Assembly (NCBI RefSeq): GCF_029227915.1
Contig: NC_079880.1
Coordinates: 13,162,001-13,226,000, forward strand
DNA: 64,000 nt
Direction of reading: 5' to 3'
Source: Hydractinia symbiolongicarpus
Lineage: Eukaryota > Cnidaria > Hydrozoa > Anthoathecata > Hydractiniidae
A program made the position numbers and the translations under genes. Below are positions 1 through 10,026 of this stretch, piece after piece; the first letter of the stretch is position 1, and each line of letters starts with the position of its first letter. The notes under the pieces are model-generated. The model searched no databases and was not told the origin of the DNA. It worked only from the letters and a program-made list of their open reading frames with translations.

Positions 1-1863
1 TCTTAAGAAACTAATTTTTCAAAGACGAAAGTTAACTTTTAAAGTGGAAAACTGTTTTTGGTATCTTAGCACCTTTTTACATGTAATGTCCGTTACAAAA
101 TTGAAAAAAATGTAGTTCAGCGGTGCAACTTGCTACTTCTTTTACTTGCCAGAAAAAAAAACAATGGACATTACAACGGACAATGCATTAATTTGAAAAC
201 ACACTAGATACATTGGTATATTTTTTTAGCCTTAACATCTTCCTTTTCCTAAAAACATTCCACATATACTATTATAATGTTGGTCTAAATATACTTAGAA
301 ATAAAGAATACAAATTACAAAGTGCACGCACAATGATACACTCGACCAGTTAAATCTTAAAATTCAAATTCTAGAGGTTTTGCTTCTCTAAAGAATATGC
401 TCATATAAAGGAACACAATTCTTCCTTTTTCTAACGAGATAATTGGCACAAGAATTTAACAAACAGACAGACAGAGATATTAGGACAGGACTTCTGTAAA
501 AGGTGCAAGGGTTTCAACTCATATTCCTGAACCAAGGTACACCAAATGTCTAGCTGAGTTACCTCAAAAGAGGTCTGCGAACAGTCTTCAGCAGGAACTA
601 GACATTTCTTTCATCCATAACTTTTCATCTGCCCTACTCTGTACAACCTTGTGTGACTGGGGTAAGAAGTGGAGTCGTCACTCTCCATAGATAAGACCAG
701 TGCAGTCAAACCCCCTTGCTGACATAATTTTTATTTTTATCCTGTTTTTCTATTTCCTATTTGACTGGGGTAATGAGTGGAGTCGTCATTCTCTATAGAT
801 AGGACCTAGCACAGTCAAACCCCCTTGCTGGCGTGTTTTTTTGTTTCTCGGTTTTATTTTGACTGGGGTAATAACTAGAGTCGTCACTCTCCAAAGACAA
901 GACTACCAAAAAAAAATAAGAATAGTCAAACTGCTGACTGCAATTTACCTAAGCTCTTCAAGGAAAAGGATGTAAGGTTGTACACCATTAAGCAAGCTTT
1001 GTTTGCAAGGGACCACTGCTCTGTCGTTACAAAGATAGTCACATCCTATCAATAAGTCCAAATTAAAATTTAATTTTAGATTTTTCAACCAACTTATCCC
1101 AAAATGGAAATAAGAAATGAAAGCTACAGGTATCATGATAGAAACAGAGTGGGACTACACACCCATTTATTCCAATCAGTTAAATCCGAAATGGGGATTT
1201 TCTCACTAGGTTTTTCCCAAATGGGGATGCCCATGTGACAAGCATAACTACTCCATCATTTGAATCCCAATGGAGATTTAATTTTAGATAATCTCATCAA
1301 CTTATTCCCAAATAGGAATTATATGAAAAGAAAGTTGCAGATATTTTAATGAAAATAGAGTGGGCATATACTCATGGGACTGGAAAAAAACTATAAAAGA
1401 GGAATTAAGTGAGTTTAGTACAATGGAGAACAGCAGCACAAAAAATGTGAACCAACAACTCCACAAACACATATGAGAAAGTACAGGAAGAGACTTAAAG
1501 AGAATGGAAAGTTTGACGTAATAAAGGGAAAGGATAAGCTGAGGAAACGACAGGAAAGGGTTAGAATGAAGAGTAAAAGATTGTCAGGAGTTAAATTGGC
1601 CCATCATAGGATGCTCTATAGAGAAAGAGTGCAAAAGTAAAGAGCCAAAGTCAAAATTGCTGAATCAGATAAAAATCCAGAAGGATTTGGTTCTAATCAA
1701 GATCTTGGGAAAGCTGGTGGAAGGAGTCTATAGAACTTTCCAACAGTCCATCAAAGAGAAAAGCTGTGGTTAGGAGACTTGCACAGATTTCTGGTTTAAT
1801 AGAATCTGTGACTAAACCTAAAATTATCCTAAACCAAAACGCATTTAATGCCATCGATATCTT
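1..1863. repeat. Left arm of a long imperfect inverted repeat
   Basis: Read as reverse complement, this stretch matches 47,511-48,690 over most of the length of that arm: the opening bases match the sequence near 48,660-48,680, the segment near 230-300 matches 48,355-48,430, and 1,790-1,863 matches 47,511-47,580. The left arm carries an extra block at about 310-1,040 holding the D repeat array, so the arms differ in length. Identity is clearly below 100 percent. The match probably continues beyond the left window edge. No coding sequence was recognised inside it. Confidence 0.75.
650..940 (+). repeat. D repeat array, three tandem units of about 100 bp
   Basis: Three units each begin near GACTGGGGTAA and continue with a GGAGTCGTCACTCTCC-like core, a purine-rich AGACAAGAC-like stretch, and CAAACCCCCTTGCTG (decayed in the third), then a T-rich spacer. 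The core can fold as a small hairpin. The same unit recurs at 25,590-25,770 and is embedded in module E at 22,990, 32,990, 38,720 and 44,900. Confidence 0.8.
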
Positions 1864-2029
1864 TTACAACCGTGATGATATTTCTCGACAAGCACGTGGT
1901 AAAAGGGACCATGTCACAATATAGAATCACAATGGCAAAAACAAAAAAAGTCCCAAAAAGACACTTACTTTACACTTACCTATACTTTCACTCACATTAT
2001 GTTATAAGAAGCACATTCAGATCTGCCTG

Positions 2030-2760
2030 TTGCAGACACATATAAATGTGGAAACACGAAGATCGGTAAAATTCACTTATGCTTGGGTGCTGGCCCTTGA
2101 GTAAGCATTTCCTGCCTCCTGCAAGACACCAGGCGCATTCACTAACACCATCCGTCAAAACCAATAACTTTTTTTATATATTGAAAAAGAGTCGACAACT
2201 ACATATGGTATCGTTGTTGCTTTTCATACTGACACGGAGCCCAAGGCTAACAGAGGTAGGCTTGGCACCCAGCTCTTAGAAGGGTTGTGACAAAGAATAA
2301 AAAGCAGCAAACTTGGAAACATAAAAGCTTTCTGACCTTCGACATAAACAATTGAGAAATCGTATCGTAATGCTTGAACTGACCAAGAAACCGCCCCTTA
2401 GAAAGGTAGATTTGGAACGTAGCGGTGAAAACTCAGAAACCCATTACATATTATCTTTAACTTAAGCAAGGAATTCACTTCACCACTCAGTCAACTTTCA
2501 TCATTCGAAATTCACCACTCTCCATTTTTCAGAAGGAGTTATCAATCGTCTCGGAATTGCAACGAAAGACCCATCCTAATCATAGAAGAAAACGCACTCT
2601 ACAGTCACCAAAAACAAAAAGTCTACATCGCAATGCAGACATAACTAGCCTTTTAAGACAGAGATGTTAATTAAAAAAGGAGGTTTCTCTCCAAAGAATA
2701 AGAAGCCACTAGAGAACTTCTGTATTCTCCCCCATTCTTCATACATTAGTGGAATATAAA
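2030..2760 (+). repeat. Repeat A copy
   Basis: This copy has the phrases that define family A: a segment near AATTCACTTATGCTTGGG, the core near CATCCGTCAAAACCAATAAC, the TAGAAAGGTAGATTTGGAAC phrase, and at its end the block running from CTACATCGCAATGCAGAC to TTTCTCTCCAAAGAATAAG. The same blocks recur at 4,850, 5,650, 21,060, 32,180, 47,225 and 52,700-53,840. No open frame is shared by the copies, so it looks non-coding. Confidence 0.75.
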
Positions 2761-3502
2761 TGTTTGTAGTAGCCAGACAACAATGAAGATTGGTTACTAC
2801 GGTGCGTTTGAGCAGCCACTCACTCAAAAGATTGCTTAATGATAAATAATGTAAATACAGGAAATTGATACAAAGCATCAGGTTACAAAATGGGAGTAAA
2901 ACAAGTCACATTCTTCATCATCTAAGTAAAGAACGTAAAACACTTTAAGAATCAATATTTTGCAAATATGCATTGTGTATAATTTGTTAAAAATATTTGA
3001 GATTTTCATATATTTCATGTATTTTGCTGTTTGTAATATCTCCAAGTTAATGTTTAAAAATGCCTGAGGTAGCCATTTTTTAAGTGACGCTTTTATTTTA
3101 TAGATGCAAGATAAAGACTGTGCACCTATTCAAGCTTGCGAAAAACAAAATTTGCTGAGTTGGTTTACAGATCTGACTGTGAACCTCAGATTTTCTTCTC
3201 TTGGTCTCACGATTTGAAAAAAACTACCTGTCAGCTATAGAGGACTTTTAGCATGCCACCGTAGTGTTTAGACCCTTACGCAAATCGGCGGGCAAGGTAT
3301 CGACTGCTCTTAAAATAAAATGTAAATAGAACATATTTTATTGACGGTCTTTGCCTAAGCCTGCACATGCGGGAGAATCCTATTGAAACGTAAACATTGA
3401 AAGTCGCCTATACGCTAACTTGTGGCACAGTTTGCAGTAAGTTTGCGATTATATTTTTTGCCACTAGTTATGTGCAGGAGGTGTTGTTGTGGCTAAAGGT
3501 GA
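2761..3502. other. No feature recognised
   Basis: AT-rich sequence with no convincing gene, RNA or repeat of the families seen elsewhere in the window. Confidence 0.5.
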
Positions 3503-4156
3503 GTGCATCTGCCATATACAGCAACGAGTTGGTTAGTAACTTACGAAAAAATAGAAAGGAGTTACCCAAAGATCGCTGAAGAACTAATGTTTAGAAAGGA
3601 AAAACTAATCGATGCATCCATAAATTATATAAAAATCTGTTATGGAATAGCTATCAGGCAAAACAAAAACAATATCTACCAGATGAAAAAGAATGTTGAA
3701 GCTATTATGTTTTATTGTTCAGATATAACGCCTGCTGAACAACGACATAAATGGTGTCCGGGGAATGTCATCAAGAAATCTGAATTGAAATTAAATTTAC
3801 CAACGAACATTAAGGATGAGCCAGAAATCAAGCAGTTGTTTGATCGATTATGATCGAAAAACGAAAAACCAAAAATGTATACAAGTCGCTTAATGGTATG
3901 ATTTGACAAAATGTCCAAAACGTGTATACGTTGTGAAAAAAAATAATAAAAAAATACTATGATAATCAGTGTTTCCAGTGCTGTACTAGAGTACAATCAT
4001 GGAAAGGAGGGCATTTACAAACTAATGAACTTGATTGGACTAAGTATCAGTGAAGTACAACAGAAATCAACTGAAAACATAATGAAGCGCTTTAAACAAG
4101 TCAAGTTACACAAGGCAACGCTAGCTGTAAAACGAAGGCGCAAAGACCTCCAGTGA
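3503..4156 (+). pseudogene. Mutator-like transposase-domain protein, C-terminal relic
   Basis: Two coding pieces read like the C-terminal part of the Mutator-like transposase-domain proteins common in cnidarians. The first (to 3,853) contains YGIAIRQNKNN followed by a spaced H..CP pattern. The second (from about 3,959) contains SAVLEYNHGKEGI and ends in a basic KRRRKDL tail. Between them the frame holds stops although weakly matching words (SLNGM, QN) remain. The N-terminal catalytic part is absent, so this is a dead fragment. The family assignment is from remembered family patterns. No introns are visible. Confidence 0.55.
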
Positions 4157-4844
4157 ATAAAAAAAAGTAGACAGACAAAAATAAAGGACAGGAAAAGAAA
4201 TCCTATTAAAATTGTGGTTTTTATTTTCTTTCATTGACAATCTGTAGTGTGTTTAGACTCCTGGATGTAAAACTTTATCGCTCATTTCTTTAAAAAAAGT
4301 TAAAGTTTTTTAGCTGAGTTTACACATTTTTTCAGTTTCCGCAGAAATCTAAATCTGAAAGGTTTGATGATTGTTTTTTGAAATTTTCAGGGTTTCTTCC
4401 TATCACTAGAAAGCATATCCCCTAACTTTCTTATCCCCTACCTTTTTTGCATGCAACATAGGTTTTTATGTTTATGGATCATTCAATTTTTTCACATTTC
4501 CCAAAAATCTAATATGATTTTAAATATGCATAATTTAGCTTTTTTTGTATTTTGTTTAGATATTTTTAAGTATTAGGCCTTTTAAATGATGTATTAAAAG
4601 GTTCTGCTACATTTTTTTAACAATTGATATTGTCATTTACTGCCGAAGAGAAGAAGTAATTTTTCTAGTTAGTTATGTGCATAATTAATTGATTAATTAC
4701 ATTAACAGAATCATAATATTTCAACATGATGAAAAAGAGCATGTCAAAATAATTTGATAAGCCTTTTATTTCAGTTCTTAAGATTTTTTAGCAGTGCAAT
4801 TCTAAAGTATATCCATTATTATTATATACCCGTAAGCAAAACCA
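4157..4844. other. AT-rich spacer, nothing recognised
   Basis: Very AT-rich, with long T and A runs and no sustained open frame. Confidence 0.5.
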
Positions 4845-5470
4845 GCCACATTCATTGACACCATCCGCCAAAACCAATAACTTTTGTTAAACGTTTGAAA
4901 AAGAAGAGTCGACAACTACAATTCGCATCGTTGTTGCTTTTACCTACTGACACAGAGCCCAGGGCTAAGAAAGGTAGACTTGGAACCCAGCCCTTAGAAA
5001 GGTTGTGGCAAAGAATGAAAAGCAGCAAACCTGGAAACAAAAAAGCTTTCTGACCTTAGACATGAACACTTGAGAAATCGTATCGTAATGCTTGGACTGA
5101 CCAAGAAACCGCCCCTTAGAAAGGTAGACTTGGAACCCAGCGGCGGCAACCCAGAAAACCATTGCATATCGTCTCGAACTTAAACTAGTAATTCACTTCA
5201 CCACCCAGTCAACTTTTATGCTTCGAAATCTGCCACGCTCTATTCTTTGGAAGGAGTTATCAATCGTCTCAAGATTGCAATTGAAGACCCATCTTAACCA
5301 ATGAAGAACACACAATCTTCAGTCACCAAAAACAAAAAGACTTCACAATCTATGGTCTTTCCCACCGTCAGTGGTCTTTCCCACAGTCACTAGTCTTTCC
5401 CAGTGTCAACCAGTTTTTCCTAGCAGTCATCTGGATCGGTGTAAGAAACAGGAAAAGAGAATAGGAGAGA
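4845..5470 (+). repeat. Repeat A, first tandem unit
   Basis: Starts at the TTGACACCATCCGCC phrase and ends with GTAAGAAACAGGAAAAG followed by a partial GAATAGGAG. It contains two copies of a GGTAGACTTGGAACCCAG phrase. Near its end, at about 5,345-5,440, a short interrupted minisatellite repeats GGTCTTTCCCA about four times. The next unit starts about 805 bp downstream, so the two are tandem. Confidence 0.8.
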
Positions 5471-5639
5471 TGGGGCTTTTAAAATAATATTCCTCTTCAA
5501 CCTTTTACATACAAGACTTAATTAAATATCAATGCTTCAAGACTAAACAGAGTTGTGTTTCTTGTGAATTTCTTTTGCATTGATGCACATGAACATAATG
5601 TGTTAATTTGTTAACTCGAGTTCACCCCTCTGGGGCAAA

Positions 5640-6265
5640 ACACAAACCACATTTATTGACACCATCTGCCAAAACCAATAACTTATGTTAAACGTTGGAA
5701 AAAGATTAGTCTGTTATGAATTAAATTATTGTTGCTTTTATCTATCGACACAGACCCCAGGGCTTAAAAAGGTACACTTGGAACCCAATCCTTAGAGAGG
5801 TTGCTAAGAATAAAATGCCGCAATCCTGGAAACAGAAAAGATTTCTGACCTTAGACATAAACACTTCAGAAATCATATCGTAATGCTTGGGCTGACCAAG
5901 AAACCGCCACTTTGAAAGGAACAGCGGCCGCAACCTAGAAAACAATTACATATCATCTCCAACTTAAACAAGTAAAACACTTAATCACCAAGTAAACTTG
6001 TATGCTCTGAAATCTGCTATATTCCTTTGTTTGGAAGTTTTGAATCGTTTTAAGATTGCAACGAAAGACCTATCATAACAAATAAACAACACACACTCTT
6101 CAGTCACGAACAACAAAAAAGCCTCAACGATCTGTGGTCTTTCTTACTGCCAGTGGTCTTTTGTCAGTCACTAGTTTTTTTCCAGTGACAACCAGTGTTT
6201 TCCGGCAGTCAACTGTATCTGTGGAAAAAGAGAAAAAAAGAATAGGAGTAACTACATCGCAATGC
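5640..6265 (+). repeat. Repeat A, second tandem unit
   Basis: A diverged second copy of the unit at 4,845-5,470, in the same orientation, with the same internal order including the GTCTTT minisatellite and the terminal GAATAGGAGTAACTACATCG block. Several small deletions separate it from the first unit. Confidence 0.8.
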
Positions 6266-8504
6266 AGATAGAACCTGCACATTGATTGCCCAAGTGCTGT
6301 AAAAATGACTTCATATGGTGGAAAGATATCATTAGATGGAGAATTTTATGCACTGGCTACTGATTGCCCTGATAGTAATTTATTTACTAATTTTTCAGTT
6401 ACATTTGTGTTCATTATGCCCACATTGCAGGGTTGTAAATTTAGTAACGACTGATTATATATTTAATAACCCTTCTGTGCCTCTATTATGCAATCATTTT
6501 ATTTAGTTCAGAAAGTATAAATCTCTTTATCACCTTAACCGAACGACGAGTGAAAACTTAATTTTTCCTCTTTGCTGAACAAGATAAACCAGTTGATTCC
6601 TAAAGCTGTGATTTGGAAGTTGATTAAGCTTTACATGTAAATATAACAGTCAATACATCAATTTAAAATATACATTTGATAGTCAATTTTAAATGCGCCT
6701 TTACTTAGAGTCACGACTATTTCAAAAATGTTGAAATAGTCTTGTACCATTTTTTAAAAATTTGATGTACTCCAGTGAACTTTACTCATCAGCATCTTGA
6801 TAAAATGAAATTAAAGTGTTTTTATATTTTTAACATTTTATCTTCGTCAATAGGTCAAGAAGCCAGTGCTGCATTGATGCAAAGTGAGTTGTCAATACTG
6901 TTCTTTAAATAATCGTTTCTGATTGCAAAATGGGTTTAAAATATTGATTAAACTATTAATTGTATGGATGTGTCAATCAATGAGACTAAATTTCAACATG
7001 ATGCATGTCAATAAGTTCACAAAAATATGACTAAAAGAGTACTTTTTTTAATTCATTCTCAAAAGTACCTCTTCCTAATTATTTTGAAATCCAGGTAAAA
7101 TAAATGCAAAAACTATTAAAAAACACTATAGTCTCTACTATAGTGTTTTTAGTATAGAAGAAACACCAATTTCTTTATTAAGTTAAAAATACTTTTGTAG
7201 TAAAGCTCTATATTTAAATCATTCACAAACACATTTTATGCAAAATTAAAAAAAAACAATGTTTGCAAAAAATATTTGCTTGCCAACTTAAATTAGCCTA
7301 TTCAAGTGTTGCTAGACTAGATCATCTGTACTGAGCTATCCAATTTTCAGTGGATCAATTTTCCTTCGTAGGTTAATTCTCAACTGTCAAAACAAAATTT
7401 TTATAGTGAGCAGAAGGTTTAATATTAAAATGAAACATATATCTATAAGAATTTCAAGCTGCCATTGCAATAGTGATTTTTCCGAAATTCTTTGTGCCTT
7501 AGTTCCTTGGAATCTTAGTAAAATTTATAAAACCAATACAATATCTTACAATATTCAGTACTTTTTAAAATTTAAATACCCACTCAGGCGCAGGATCCAG
7601 GGTTAGTCAGATAAGTTGCCTGACCAAGTATTAATTTGACAAAAAATGTAAGGCAAGCGAAAGATGTTGACGTCCTGGGGATTACGTTAAGGGTGTTACA
7701 AACGCGTTAAAAAATCCGTTGGGATTCCAATTTTTTTGTGCCAGAAAGTCACTGTTTACAACCCCTTTTCATTTCGCCTATGGTGATGTTGATGTCAAAC
7801 TGTGACGTCGCTATCATATAGACTGAGAGGATTGCAAATTATAGCTTACAGACTTCGACCGATTCGTCTTAACTAATCAGTCAGTCAGTCAGTCAAAAAA
7901 CAAATATCTATGGCCTGCAACCCTCCCCATCTCACTTTAGAGGCATGTGACGTCAAAATCGTAATGTAATTTTTAAACTCTATGCGTTTTCCAACACTAT
8001 GTAGCCTGTAGTGTGTAGAAGATTTAGGTTCCGTACTGTATGGTTACTTATCACCTGACTCAAGCCTTTTGGCTTGCATTCGTTCGCACTTACATGGCCT
8101 AAGTGTGCTTATGTTGAATCTTTTCGTAAAAAGGAAAAAGAACTTTTAGAAAGTGTTCATTCTGGGACTTATTTTTTTGGAGATACTTACCCCTTGGTGG
8201 GTTAAATTCAGGTGGAGATAGCTAGCTATATACATTCCATAAGGCGAGGTGTGCAGATAAAAGGAATGATTGCTTTGAGGCGAAAAGTATGTTTTCTACT
8301 CCCCAAAACACCTGAACTTATTTTGAAGGTTTTCAGTATTAGCTACGAAAAGGTAGTTGTTGAGCTATTAGCTATAGCTAGTTGGCTATTTGTTTTTTGT
8401 ATTAGATCATAGAACAGATTTTTCGTCATTGCGGAGGAGTTCTTTCTCAACTAAAAACTGAACATTTGAATAAATAAGGTGGATGATTTAAATAAACAAC
8501 TCTT
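6266..8504. other. Unassigned sequence before the LTR element
   Basis: No gene recognised. It contains the palindrome at 7,119-7,150 listed separately and a short CAGT repeat near 7,878-7,896. Confidence 0.5.
7119..7150. repeat. Perfect 14-bp palindrome with CTCT loop
   Basis: AAAAACACTATAGT, then CTCT, then the exact reverse complement. It could form a hairpin or mark the tip of a small foldback element. No function can be assigned. Confidence 0.85.
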
Positions 8505-8509
8505 CTAAT

Positions 8510-8840
8510 TGTCGTGAACGTTCTAGATTCACGAATATTTAACAAGACGTGTGACTTTTCACGCAATAATTTTCTCGAACAATCGAACATAGTTCTTTCT
8601 TTTGTTATGATATATTGTATTTATGCTAAATAATGCTAAGTCATCATGACTTGTTTATATGAGATAAGCAAAATTTCTTGAGGATTCAGCAATTTCGAAG
8701 AAGTATAAATAGGAGCTGAATTTGCTTGTAAACAGAATGAAATTTAACGGAGTATAGAATTGAAGTTGTAACAAAGAAGAATTTAAGTAGAAGAAGCATA
8801 CAAAACGAAAATTATCAAGTCAATTTATTCCACCGCAACA
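8510..8840 (+). repeat. 5' LTR of BEL/Pao element
   Basis: Begins TGTCGTGAACG and ends CACCGCAACA. The first bases hold a 7-bp inverted repeat (TCGTGAA / TTCACGA). A TATAAATA box at 8,704-8,711 is a plausible core promoter. A TGGTAGCAGAGGG stretch starting two bases after the LTR fits a tRNA primer binding site. Confidence 0.92.
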
Positions 8841-9102
8841 TTTGGTAGCAGAGGGTAGTTTTATATATTGGCTTGAAAGAAGAAATAAAAGAAGATTCAG
8901 AGAAGACCAAGCAAAGAAGAATTTGAAGAGAGAATTTACTTTAAAGAGACAAGTAAACAAGCGATCATTGAACATTAAGGAGAATTTAATTCATTCATCA
9001 CAAGAGACATTTTGTTTACAGCAAAGAGAGAAAAATTGTAAACAAATCATAAAAGCAACCTCTGGAAAGATCAAGCAAGAAGATCAGATAACAGCAAACA
9101 CA

Positions 9103-10026
9103 ATGGTACGAGTTACGAAACAAAAGATCGACGGAATAAACAATAGGATTAAAGAGAACATTAAAGAAACCAAAGAATTCTTAGAAGCTGAGAAAAATGA
9201 GCAAACATTTTATGATCAAGCGACGATATTGAAAGTAAAACTTGAGAGATCGATGGAAAAATTGAATGAACAACTAAAGGAGATAGAAAATCAAGAAACC
9301 GAATTTACGACTGAAGAATGCGAGGAAACGCAATCAGACGCTGAAGACAAGATAGCAGAACTAGATGCATTACTATTAAGCCACAAAGAAAAGCAAGAAA
9401 TGGAAATCAAACAAAGAGAATACGAGAAAGAAATGGAGAGAAGAATGGAAATGGAACTTAAAGAAAAAGAAAAGCAAATGGAAATCAACGCTGATATCGA
9501 GAAAACAAAATTAAAGTTGCAAATGGAAGAGCGAATACAACTAGAAAAAGTCAAACTGGAAAAAATGAAGATAGAAACCGAGTCAAAGGTACATACAGAA
9601 AAGATAAAAGCAGAACTCAAAAGAACAGAAATTGAATCAGAATCATCAAAAATCAGCCTTCAGAAAGAGATAGAGAATTTGAAATCATCGCAAGCAACAT
9701 CTACCAAGAATGACACCAATCATCGCACAGGTACAATTCGCTTACCCAAACTGGAGTTAAAGAAATTTGGAGGACAAATCTTAAGATGGCAAGAGTTTTG
9801 GGACACATTTGAAGCCACAATTCACAAAAACCCATCACTGCAGCCAATAGACAAATTCAATTATCTACGAGCAGAACTAGAGAATGCAGCTTTGAAGTCA
9901 ATAGCAGGACTTGAACTCACGAATGCAAACTACGAAGTAGCTGTAAATATACTGAAAGAGAGATTTGGCAACGAACAGTTAATGATAGACTCACACTACA
10001 CTCACCTGATGGACATTAGCACCTGA
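9103..10026 (+). CDS. Gag-like protein of the BEL/Pao element, truncated
   Basis: The frame is open from 8,842, but that position has TTG at the primer site, so the first ATG at 9,103 (MVRVTKQK...) is the more likely start. The first two thirds are extremely Lys/Glu-rich and read as a long coiled coil. The last third contains LPKLELKKFGGQ and WQEFWDTFEATIH, which are typical of the structured part of BEL-type Gag. The frame ends at TGA 10,024-10,026, inside a 17-bp tandem duplication (10,004-10,020 and 10,021-10,037). The expected zinc knuckles and protease start are absent, suggesting an internal deletion at that junction. The pol frame continues in the same phase after the stop. Confidence 0.8.
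   Translation: MVRVTKQKIDGINNRIKENIKETKEFLEAEKNEQTFYDQATILKVKLERSMEKLNEQLKEIENQETEFTTEECEETQSDAEDKIAELDALLLSHKEKQEMEIKQREYEKEMERRMEMELKEKEKQMEINADIEKTKLKLQMEERIQLEKVKLEKMKIETESKVHTEKIKAELKRTEIESESSKISLQKEIENLKSSQATSTKNDTNHRTGTIRLPKLELKKFGGQILRWQEFWDTFEATIHKNPSLQPIDKFNYLRAELENAALKSIAGLELTNANYEVAVNILKERFGNEQLMIDSHYTHLMDIST

Noticed and set aside
8842-9102. Extension of Gag upstream of 9,103
   Set aside because: The frame is open but begins with TTG within the primer binding site; ATG at 9,103 is the first credible start.
9291-9620. 109-codon minus-strand frame rich in Ser and Phe
   Set aside because: It is the antisense shadow of the Lys/Glu-rich coiled coil of Gag.
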